Source: Liolophura sinensis (Eukaryota > Mollusca > Polyplacophora > Chitonida > Chitonidae). Taken from it: DNA of 64,000 bases. A program made the translations under genes and the position numbers. This document shows positions 22,696 through 33,600 of the stretch, one piece after another; the first letter of the stretch is position 1; the number at the start of each line of letters is the position of its first letter. The notes beneath the pieces are model-generated. The model saw only the letters and a list, made by a program, of their open reading frames with translations. It did no database searches and was not told the DNA's origin. The stretch is from NCBI RefSeq assembly GCF_032854445.1, contig NC_088307.1, forward strand, positions 28,488,484 through 28,552,483, written 5' to 3'.

Positions 22696-23059
22696 ATGAT
22701 GGGAATAACAACAACTTGATAAATAATGCATTTACAGTATTTGCCCTAGCATGTATAAGGTGTCGCACAACACTGCTTTTGATTATGAAAATCACATTTT
22801 TTTCATGTGAATATTATTATTGTCGAACAGACCTCAAGACAGAGTATGAAAACTTCCCGGGCCTGTTTTTATTTCATACTGCATTAATCAACATACATGC
22901 ACGCCACACTTGAAACTTAACTTGTACAGGTATATTAAAACAGAGACGGCTTTAAGAGCTGGACTCTAAGCTAGGACTGTCAGATGTAATACTTAGACTG
23001 AATGACCTTCATGTGAGATGACATGAAATTATAAACAGTAAATCGTAAGTATAAATCGT

Positions 23060-23240
23060 ACACAGCAAATCACCTAAAATTTCTTCCTGGACTAAGCTGC
23101 TCCATTTTTGCCCGATTCTGAGAGTTAGATAGCTAGATCTTGGGTAGGTGTTTTGCGGTTGGCTTGGAATGTATGACGCTATCCTGTTGTAAAAAAGTTT
23201 CACCACAATATATTGTATGTTAGCATATTTGATATTTACC
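23060..23240 (+). repeat. Interspersed repeat C, copy 1
   Basis: Shares 'ctgagagtta', 'gtgttttgcggttggcttgg' and 'tatcctgttgtaaaaaagtttc' with 24850-25040, 37085-37230 and 54600-54790. Class unknown. Confidence 0.5.
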
Positions 23241-23289
23241 AGGTATGTCTAAAAGTACAGTTTTGGAAAAATGTTACGTCATTTACCAT

Positions 23290-23640
23290 AAACCTGAGCA
23301 GGGACAAAACGCCTGAAAGAGCGAGGCTGACACCACACGACTCGTAGAACGCCTTGACACAGCGAGGCTGACAGAGCATGGCTGACACAACACGACTCAC
23401 AGAACGCACTTGACAGAACACGTCTGACAGAGCATGGCTGACACAACACGACTCGTAGAACGCACTTGACAGAACACGTCTGACAGAGCATGGCTGACAC
23501 AACATGCCTGACAGCATGGCTAACAAAACACGACTCATAGAACGCACTTGAAGAACACGCCTGACAGAGCGCAGCAGACAGAACGCCGTTGACAGTGTGC
23601 TTGACAGAACACAGCCTGTTCACAGAACACAGCTGACATT
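23290..23640. repeat. Minisatellite with 'ctgacacaacacgactc' units
   Basis: Imperfect tandem units of ~50-60 bp are built from shorter pieces ('agcatggctgacacaacacg', 'actcatagaacgcacttgac', 'agaacacgcctgacag'). Open minus-strand frames are by-products. Confidence 0.85.
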
Positions 23641-24849
23641 TCCTCATGGTCTACTTCCTAAGCAAACAGCAGAATTTTCTGGAATGTTTCAACCAAACAT
23701 CCACATAAACTTATGTCATATTTTTCATAAAATGGGACTGATGACAAATTAAACCTCATAAATTACATGTAGAATTACGCTGAGCAGTCAACATCATGAG
23801 CACTGTTGCACTAGCTGCAAATACAAACATAAGTATCACTAAAAGCTAAAAAAAAAACAAACAAAAAAAACCACAAATATACTGAAAATTGTTCACTGTC
23901 TCAATATACATATATGTAATCAGTGGCATACAGTTAATTATCATTAAGATATCTGGGTTACTGGTCACCATGAATACAACACAAAATATCCTACTCAGCA
24001 AATTATGTGAACAAGCTTTGAATGTGTTCATGTAAACTGAGCCAAAAGTAATCAACTGTTAGTGTGTAAATACATTGGCAGAAATTTAACAAAAACATGT
24101 AAATAAAAAGTAGTATATATCGGATGCAAGAAAAATTGTTCAGTTTATCTTTTATAGACTTTTCAACAGAGTAAATGGTGGTCGGTACATCCATATTTTT
24201 ATGGACTTCTTTATCTGTAGAAAGACAGAGGAATTATCCAGTGAGAAAAATCATGCAGTAAACTGACAAAACACATTTTTTGCATCAGTAAAACTTAGTT
24301 GAATATTGACATCGTGACCTGCAGCATGAACCATCTTGTTCAAGAATCTGTGCCCAAGAACCTGCCTCCAAGAATCTGTGCCCAAGAATCTGCGCCCAAG
24401 AACCTGCCTCCAAATGAACGCTACATAGTGAGATTACACTGAATTTTTTTTTTTGTTTTGGCATGTTACCATGGTTACAGAGAATTGCCCGTTTGGTTTG
24501 TAGATATGAATGGTTCAAAGGTTTACCATGTTTACGGCAGATTATAACTAACGCACAAAAAAGTGTTGTCTCCGATAGGGCGGATTATTCCACAGAAAAT
24601 ATTGAGGAAAAAAGTCCGTAGCAACTGTGGACACTTTTCATCGCCATGCAAAACCAATGACCACCACGTAAACAGTGACCAGCATGTAAACAATGATCTA
24701 TCACACAGTTCAAACCTGAAGATGCACTATAATTTAAATTACATTTAAAAATTAACAGCACATTCAAAATACAAAAAATTCAAACTGAATACAGCAATGG
24801 CCCAGGCATCCTTTTACAGGTTTAATGAAATGTGCCCTAAATGACCCAA
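23641..24849. other. Intergenic AT-rich DNA
   Basis: Contains a short local duplication 'caagaatctgtgcccaagaa' near 24340-24410. Otherwise nothing is recognised. Confidence 0.45.
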
Positions 24850-25040
24850 AATCTCAGCCAGAACTAACTTGTCCATTTATCCTGATTTTGAGAGTTCTGT
24901 TGATTTTAGAAAAGTGTTTTTTTAAGGTTTGCTTGGAACATGGGATGATATTCTCCTGGAAAACTAAGTTTCAGCACCAAAAGTAGTATTTTATGACATT
25001 TATTTGCCTCTTAAAACGCACCTTTGTACACGAAATTCTA
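24850..25040 (+). repeat. Interspersed repeat C, copy 2
   Basis: Similar to 23060-23240 and 54600-54790 ('attttgagagttctg', 'aaggtttgcttggaacatgg', 'catttatttgcctcttaaaa'). Confidence 0.5.
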
Positions 25041-25057
25041 GGTGATTTAGGGATGCC

Positions 25058-25270
25058 ATTTTGTCATGGATACCGACATACCATTTTGTCATGGATACCG
25101 GCATGCCATTTTGCTATGGATACCGGTATGCCATTTTGCCATGGATACCAGTATGCCATTTTGCCATGGATACCGGTATGCCATTTTGCCATGGATACCA
25201 GTACGCCATTTTGCCATGGATACCAGTATGCCATTTTGCCATGGATACCAGTATGCCATTTTGCCAGGTA
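25058..25270. repeat. 25-bp minisatellite, 8 copies
   Basis: The unit 'ccattttgccatggatacc' plus 'ggtatg' is nearly identical throughout. As 25 is not divisible by three, every frame reads the same peptide in shifted order. Confidence 0.95.
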
Positions 25271-25374
25271 CTGTATGGCCAAACAGTAGGTGAAATGATC
25301 GTGCCACAGACCTACAGTACATGCTCTATATGTATAGGAAACAGAACTACCTGCATATATAAAGTAGTGACTTT

Positions 25375-25785
25375 TGCCAGCCACATACACATGTAAGTTG
25401 CCCGTTGCCAGCCACATACACATGTACATGTAAGTTGCCAGTTGCCAACCACATACACATGTAAGTTGCCAGTTGCCAGCCACGTACACATGTAAGTTGC
25501 CCATTGCCAGCCACATACACATGTAAGTTGCCAGTTGCCTGCCACGTACATATGTACATGTAAGTTGCCAGCCACATACACGTGTACATGTAAGTTGCCA
25601 GCCACACACACACACATGTACATGTAAGTTGCCAGCCACACACACGTGTACATGCAAGTTGCCAGCCACACACACGTGTACATGTAAGTTGCCAGCCACA
25701 CACACGTGTACATGTAAGTTGCCAGCCACACACACGTGCACATGTAAGTTGCCAGCCACACACATATGTACATGTAAGTTGTACA
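25375..25785. repeat. ~24/30-bp minisatellite
   Basis: Units are 'gttgccagccacatacacat' plus 'gtaa' and a longer form with 'gtacatgtaa'. The first half alternates 'gttgcccgttgccagcc' with 'gttgccagttgcc', and the second half is homogeneous with 'cacacacgtgtacatg'. Confidence 0.93.
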
Positions 25786-25979
25786 TAAATATGGCACAAG
25801 GAATTTGGCTACATATTATGTGCACCTAATTTTTTTTTTCGACAGCTGTAAATTACAAGAGCATAATTGTCACCCTTCTTGTCATGTGCAACTTGACAAA
25901 GAAAATTGGGAATCTTCAAATTACTACTGTAAATCTTTAAATTACTACTGTAAATCTTCAAATTACTACTGTAAACCTG

Positions 25980-26160
25980 CAACCTTTTCAACCACTAAAG
26001 TATTTTTTTTCAGTAGAATTTATGAGTGAGTGAGTGAATGCTTAGGGTTTAACATCGTACTCAACAATTTTTCAGTCATATGACGACAAATGGAATTTAC
26101 GCATAATGTAATTATGAAAATGACACCAAAAATTGGTTGCAGAGTTGCTTGAAAAGGTTC
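25980..26160. repeat. Interspersed repeat F with an inserted SINE-B tail
   Basis: 'aaccttttcaaccactaaag' and 'aattatgaaaatgacaccaa' match 28630-28740 and 32515-32720. Between them, 26027-26095 is a family B 3' tail in minus orientation ('gagtgagtgagtgaatgc', 'gtactcaacaatttttcagt'). Confidence 0.55.
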
Positions 26161-26489
26161 CAGAATTAGGGAACTTGGTTTGGCCAGGTATTCAAATTTG
26201 CCGGCCATGTCTCAAACAGGTACATGTATTAAGAATACTGATGTTTGTGCATCAGATTTTGTCTGAAAAGCCACAGAAACAAACAGTACTCCTCTACCAA
26301 GCAGCATGAAATCATAATGCCTAAATATACAAATTTGGCCTTTTATGTACACCATGGTGTGAACAACCTTATTTTCATCAATGGCACCATATCAATAATT
26401 ACAACCGTTTCAACTATATATTTGCTTCAGAACTTCAAGTGTTTGCATCGCAGTAACCAAAAGATTGTTCTTCAGCCCAGGCAATGATT

Positions 26490-26830
26490 TCCTCTTTGCT
26501 TCTTGTATGGCTCTGCTTCATTGCTTAAAGAGTGTTTCATTCAGCTCTTATATTTATCACAGTGGTACATGGATCTATTCATGACAAACTAAATGTATAT
26601 CTTACAGCTTCCTTCGTTATCACTCTATAACTATCACTAGGCACATATAACTATAGCTTATTTTCATTCTGAACTGTCTCAGCTTCATTGCTCCAAGAAT
26701 GTTTTGTTCAGCTCTTAAATTTATCACAGTGGAGTCCATTCATAACAAACTATCTCTTAGAGCTTCCTTCGTTATCACTAGCGACAGCACATAAAGTATT
26801 TTCATTTTGAATGGTGTTGGCTTCATCATT
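26490..26830. repeat. ~180-bp duplicated units, decayed relatives of the receptor 3' end
   Basis: Two copies share 'ctcagcttcattgctccaag' type sequence, 'ttcagctctta', 'atttatcacagtgg' and 'agcttccttcgttatcact'. Words such as 'ggcttcattg' and 'cttcgttatcac' resemble the plus-strand sequence of the terminal receptor exon (27480-27515). They may therefore be older derivatives of it. Confidence 0.55.
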
Positions 26831-26939
26831 TATAACTCCTTGATCAGCATCAGTGCCTTCCTTTCATCATACACGTAATCAATCCCAATTTCTAAACATA
26901 CCACAGTACAATCCCTTTATCATCACACAGGCTTCAAAG

Positions 26940-27480
26940 CTTCATCGATTTAATACTGCACGATCCACACGCATCACAATGCCATAACTTTCATCGTGAA
27001 CAATGTCAGCTGCATCGTTCAAGTCTCTATTACCAGCAAACATCACAATGCTGTCCTTTCATCGTGAACAATGTCAGCTCTAATGTTCAATCCACTATGA
27101 TCAGCAAACATCAAAATGCCGTCCTTTATTCGTGAACAATGTCAGCTCTAATGTTCAATCCACTATGATCAGCAAACATCACAATGCCGTCCTGTCATCG
27201 TGAATAATGTCAGCTCTAATGTTCAATCCACTATGATCAGCAAACATCACAATGCCATCCTTTCATCGTGAACAATGTCAGCTCTAATGTTCAATTCTCT
27301 ATTACCAGCAAACATCACAATGCCGTCCTTTCATCGTGAACAATGTCAGCTCTAATGTTCAATCCACTATGATCAGCAAACATCAAAATGCCGTCCTTTC
27401 ATCGTGAACAATATCAGCTCTAATGTTCAATCCACTATGATCAGCAAACATCACAATGCCGTCCTTTCATCGTAAACGAT
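26940..27480. repeat. 68-bp array derived from the receptor's final codons (3' UTR)
   Basis: Eight units. The positions equivalent to the stop codon are 26974, 27043, 27111, 27179, 27247, 27315, 27383 and the true stop 27451, spaced 68 bp (one 69). On the minus strand most copies still read ...VHDERTAL-stop, as in the real C-terminus ...VYDERTAL-stop; at least two read DERTAF. The array lies entirely downstream of the true stop in the presumed 3' UTR. Confidence 0.92.
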
Positions 27481-27609
27481 CTCGGCTTCATTGTTTATCA
27501 GCGAGTCCTTATCACCTGTAAGCACCTGAATACCACGGTTACGCTCCACAGCGATGGCTGCTGCACTTTCTGTTCTCATCCGATACTGCTTCTTCCGCGA
27601 CCGATCAAT
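27451..27609 (-). CDS. Receptor: terminal coding exon with PDZ-ligand-like end
   Basis: Acceptor 'tttatattttctgcag|ATTGATC', phase 0, TGA at 27451-27453. Begins basic ([18 protein letters not shown]) and ends [12 protein letters not shown]. The last three residues T-A-L fit the class I PDZ ligand S/T-x-hydrophobic. This 3' end is the founder of the 68-bp array. Confidence 0.9.
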   Translation of the reverse strand: MDRSRKKQYRMRTESAAAIAVERNRGIQVLTGDKDSLINNEAEIVYDERTAL

Positions 27610-30600
27610 CTGCAGAAAATATAAACAAGAGCCCTGATTGGTTGATTTCTTGTTCATCATTCACCTACAGCTTGTTTAATATATTTTATTGTTAATGCTT
27701 TATTCTAGAATTATTCTCTAAAACCATCGACCTACGGGCAATTCGCTGACAAACTTTTCCTCACATGTGACTTACAGACAGAAAATTGGTCTTGAACAAA
27801 CGTTGGATATCGCAAATGCTCCACATCTATTTTTGTCCACAAATTTCCCGTCCACTTTTTCTCTTATTATTATGGGAGGAGGAGGAATTAGTACCGCAGT
27901 TAGTGCTATTGTTCAGAGTTTCATCCAGAGAGCAGTCTTACCTGAGAATAGACTTGATCTGCTGACAACCGAACACTTCCCTCTCTGGTACCCAGGGTGC
28001 TGTCCACAAATCCTGCGTTGTCTATACCTGAGGAAAGAGGGAATGGGGGAGGGGTATTACAAAGGTAACTTGCAACTTGTGGTAAGACAATCCTGGACAA
28101 TCTTGGATTTCTTCTTTCGAACACTTCAGAAGAATGACAAAGCACAAAAATGTGGAAATACTGGTATGTGATATTTGTCTGTGATATATTTGTCTGTGGT
28201 ATATGTCTGTGATATATTTGTCTGTGATATATTTGTATGTGGTATTATATTTGTATGTGGTATTATATTTGTATGTGGTATTATATTCGTATGTGGTATT
28301 ATATTTGCATGTGGTATTATATTCGTATGTGATATAATATCACAGGCAAATATAATATATACGAATTGTCTGATATATTCGTATGTGGTATTATATTTGT
28401 ATGTGGTATTATATTCATATGTGGTATCATATTCGTATGTGATATAATATCACAGGCAAATATAATATCATATACGAATTGTCTGTGATTTGTCTGCGAA
28501 TTTGTATGTGGTATTATATTTGTCTGATATTATATTTGTATGTGGTATTATATTTGTATGTGATATCATATTTGTATGTATCTATCAAGAGTTCCAGGGG
28601 TAAAGGGAAAATACTGGCAAAGTGAATAAAAATACTAAATTCAACCTTTTCACCCTCTGAAGCACTTGTTGCAGTGGAATTTATGCATACAATCATTATG
28701 AAAATGACACCAAAAATGAGTTGTTTGTGTCACAAAAGATGCAAGCTTCATAAGACTGTGCAAATTATTTCTCTACGCCCCTTACAGCGTAGTTATCTCA
28801 GAATGTTTCAGAATACTGGTCGTTGTGGTGGTTGAAATGGTTGATGAAGTAGCGTAACTCCACAATGAAAACTTTCCCTTGATTGCAATTTCACAATTTT
28901 CTACATGCATCATATACAGACCGTTCAGTCTGACCTTCAAACCTTATACATGTATGCAAAGTTCTGTGTCTGACACCTCAACAATACCGTTCAGTCTGAC
29001 CTTCAAACCTTATACATGTATGCAAAGTTCTGTGTCTGACACCTCACCAATACCGTTCAGTCTGACCTTCAAACCTTATACATGTATGCAAAGCTCTGTG
29101 TCTGACACCTCAACAATACCGTTCAGTCTGACCTTCAAACCTTATACATGTATGCAAAGTTCTGTGTCTGACACCTCAACAATACCGTTCAGTCTGACCT
29201 TCAAACCTTATACATGTATGCAAAGTTCTGTGTCTGACACCTCAACAATACCGTTCAGTCTGACCTTCAAACCTTATACATGTATGCAAAGTTCTGTGTC
29301 TGACACCTCAACAATACCGTTCAGTCTGACCTTCAAACCTTATACATGTATGCAAAGTTCTGTGTCTGACACCTCACCAATACCATTCAGTCTGACCTTC
29401 AAACCTTATACATGTATGCAAAGTTCTGTGTCTGACACCTCAACAATACCGTTCAGTCTGACCTTCAAACCTTATACATGTATGCAAAGTTCTGTGTCTG
29501 ACACCTCAACAATACCGTTCAGTCTGACCTTCAAACCTTATACATGTATGCAAAGTTCTGTGTCTGACACCTCAACAATACCGTTCAGTCTGACCTTCAA
29601 ACCTTATACATGTATGCAAAGCTCTGTGTCTGACACCTCAACAATACCGTTCAGTCTGACCTTCAAACCTTATACATGTATGCAAAGCTCTGTGTCTGAC
29701 ACCTCAACAATACCGTTCAGTCTGACCTTCAAACGTTATACATGTATGCAAAGCTCTGTGTCTGACACCTCAACAATACCGTTCAGTCTGACCTTCAAAC
29801 CTTATACATGTATGCAAAGCTCTGTGTCTGACACCTCAACAATACCGTTCAGTCTGACCTTCAAACCTTATACATGTCTGCAAAGTTCTGTGTCTGACAC
29901 CTCAACAATACCGTTCAGTCTGACCTTCAAACCTTATACATGTGTGCAAAGTTCTGTGTCTGACACCTCAACAATACCGTTCAGTCTGGCCTGCAAAGTG
30001 TTCCCAAAGCCAAAGGATTTTAAAAGGGTGATAAAGGATCAGCGTTAACTCTTGACTGTTTTCCTACATTCCAACAAATCTGCATGGTGTTAAACATTTT
30101 CTTCAGTAACTCTCAAAGGGTCATATGTATGTACAGAAACTGCTGTAGATTTTGTGCTGGAGGACTCATTTAGTTATACGTGGTGAACAGTATTATTCAA
30201 TGACATGCATCTGAATGATGGTTTTCTCTCTGTTCCCAAAAGTTTCCTGGTTTGCCCTGGAACTGGATGACTGTCTCAAGGCCGAAGAATAGAACCACCC
30301 GACCAGCTCACCTGATAGTTTCTTTGCTCTGGAAGATTGAGGCATTGTCTACAAGACAGAAAAAAAAAATTCAACAAAAAGAAAATTCAATAAATAGAAA
30401 ATGGTATTTTTTTTCTGGTGAATTTTTCACAAAGGATATTGACAAATATGTCTCCAAGGTGGACAAATGTAGCTTGCAATGCATATATTTTAATCAACAC
30501 CCACAGTTTTTTTTAGTAATATGTGAATAAAAACAAAATTCACAACATAACAACGGAAAACTTAAACATAATTATAGGTGACTATCATGGTGCATAACTT

Positions 30601-33600
30601 ACCGGTGATTGGTTGTTGTTGTTGATAACAGCTTGAACCTGAATCTGGCTGCCACTAGGGGGTGCGTCTACAGGACAGGGGTGCGGGCGGCTGGGTGGGG
30701 GTGAGGGAGAAGGGGCGCAGGGCGTGGGGTCTCTAGTACTACTGAAACAAGGAAACCAGTGAAAACAGGTGTCATTCTCGTGAGTGAAACAAAACAGGTT
30801 ACACAAGATTTGCAAATGAATAAGAAACAAATTTGTGTGGTTCGGAAAAATAAACAGCACTTGTGATTCTGCTATATTGCCTTATGAGTAGAGATATGGT
30901 ACATGACCAAAGGTTAGAGCTCCACTGTTCCTAGAAAGGTGTTTTAACTTGTGCTTGTGAGCAGGAAGATAGAATAATTTCCTGCTGATAAACTAAAAAT
31001 TTTGAGGGGGGGGAGGTGAAATTTTGGGTGGTTTACGGTAACTGAGGGTAGCATTTTGTCAGGCAGATGTAACCTCCTGACCTAATGCCCCAGTGACACC
31101 AGTGAGACCAAAAATACTTGTGAAAGCCTGAAAAATATATATACTAAACAAAAAGTGAACTTAGCCTACAGTTAACATGTAGGAGAAGCATTGGTAATTT
31201 ACGGTAATAAATATTCACACAGAGCATCAGCGATGAAACATCCCCCTTGTGTCAATGTGCTTTGTATGCATGTAAAACTTCAGGTCAATCCATATAGTAC
31301 TTTATATTTAACTTTGATTTTAATACATACTACACTAAGTCACGAATCTGGTAATCCACAGTATTTAAATTAGAAAAAAAAAAAACAAAAGCAGGAGAAA
31401 TTGAAGGTCAGATGCATCAAACAGAGTACAACAATTCTACTAAATATCCTGAAGGCCAAAATCAATGAATGCATGAGCTTTGCATTAGAAAAAACAAAGA
31501 TGACTTTGAATCAGACTTGAAAAATAACTGTAGTCGGGAATTGTAATGCTTTATCTGTCAAAATTATTAAATTGGAGCATGTGATAGTCCGCTAGAGCCT
31601 ACATGTATGTTTAGCAAAGCTTCCATAGCACATCAATGTACACATCGCTCCCCAGAAGAGGCTTACTCTCTGATCAGCTCCAGGCTTTCAGCTTTGAGCA
31701 AGCAGTTTCATTAGTCAGTTGTTCCGTCGAATCTTTCAGCGTGTCAGTCAAAACTGGATTAAATGGGCAAGATTTTGCCAGAGCTGACCATCTGCCACTG
31801 CTTAACTGTGTTGGTGGTCTCCGATAACATGTATGTGCTAAATTGGTTCTGTTTATGAGTGAATCTCAAGTTCAGGTGGAGAAATAAAAAAAACACAGGT
31901 AAATGTACAACAGAGTTTAGTGCTCAACATGTCAGGGAGTGGGCTTTTTAGTCTGGTCAATTCATTTATTTGTTTGATTGGTGTTTAACGCTGTACTCAA
32001 GAATATTTCACTTATACCACAGTCGCCAGCATTATGGTGGGAGGAAACCGGGCTCTGAATCCCCTGACCATCTGTAGGTTGCTGAAAGACCTTCCCACAT
32101 ATGGCTGGAGCACGATCTGTGAGGCTTAAAGTTCCTGGGTCATTGTGGTGTGTGCTCAATTATCGATGCTTGTCTTTCAATAAGACTTAGACACACGAAA
32201 TGGAAGTTTAATCTCTGCCTTGGACAGGCAATTTCTACATCTTCCCTCCACAAAGAGCGGTCTGTGACGCTCTAGGAGCCCCGGAAACTGATGGCCATAG
32301 TACGTGTGAAATTCTTGAGTGTGAGGGTTAGGTAACTATCAGATAAATAAATCAAAATGTCACCTTTTTATCTGAAGATCACCGATGCTGTCCAGGTCTT
32401 CTTCTACTTTAGACATATCTGAAAATGACAAATACATCGAACATTAAAGATTTATGTGTGACATTACGTAAAGTAATTGTAATTTGTAGCTAGTCCATGA
32501 AAAAAGACATGGAGTGTAAATCTTCAACCTTTTCTATCTCAAACGCAGTTTTTACCATTTTTATTTCGGTGGAATTCATGCATACCATTATTATGAAAAA
32601 GACCAAGGTGATTTGTGTGCGTCACAAAGACAGTGCAAATCATTTATACACCTCACAGTTCTCTCAGAATGTTTGAAATTGTCGGTTGCACAAGCGGTTA
32701 AAAAAGCCGCAAAAACTAGGGCAGTTGAAACATTACACAATAATGAATGTTCCATTTATATGATGGAATTCCCAGCATGTTACTGCGATGTCTAGATGGC
32801 ATGTGTGTAAACAGGAAATACACATATGATCTGGCTGTTTGAGACTCAGTGCCCTATAGTTCTGAACACACTGATTTCCTTCCAATGGCAGCGAGCAGTC
32901 TGAACTTGTAAGGAGAATTCCCTTTAAACTTATAAATCTGAAATAATCTTGCATAAACAAAAATCAAGCACACAAAAACATTTATGTCAGGTAAATGTAT
33001 GTATAGCAAACACAAACAGGGCCTGCACAAAAAAGTATATCAGAGGCATGTTTGTTTTAATTTTCTTGTTGGAAATTCCTCTACTTAAATGTATACCAAT
33101 TCCATAGTAAATATATATTCACCCAGACCAAAATAAAACTTAAACCAACTGAAGAAAAAGGAAAAAAAGGAGTAAAACAAAATACACATAATGTCTCGCA
33201 CAACATTTTGAAACATTGCAAATCCATTTTATAGTACATATATCAACATGCAAGATATCAATTATGACCTAAAATAGGGTGGGATGATTGGGGGTTTCTC
33301 TGCCTGGTTTCCTCCTGTCATAATGCTGGCCACCATCATATAAGTGAAATATTCTTGAGTATGGTGCAAAACACCAAATAAATAAATAAATAAATAAATA
33401 AATCAAATAGGGTGTTACTATTACCTTACACAGTTGATACATTAAATTACAGTGTACTGTTATAAATACGCACCCAAAAATAACAAACACTAAAACAGCG
33501 CAGTGGTTTTAAACCATGCTCCATATTTTAGGTTCAACAAATTAAAAAACCATCTCATAATATCTTCATTATCAAAGCAAAAAAATCATCACTCAATAAT

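Noticed and set aside
27767-28171. A 134-codon plus-strand frame
   Set aside because: It is antisense to receptor exon 27942-28027, whose minus-strand reading fits splice sites and phase.
28879-30048. A 389-codon plus-strand frame
   Set aside because: It is the 66-bp minisatellite read through. No domain, signal or splice context, and antisense in a receptor intron.
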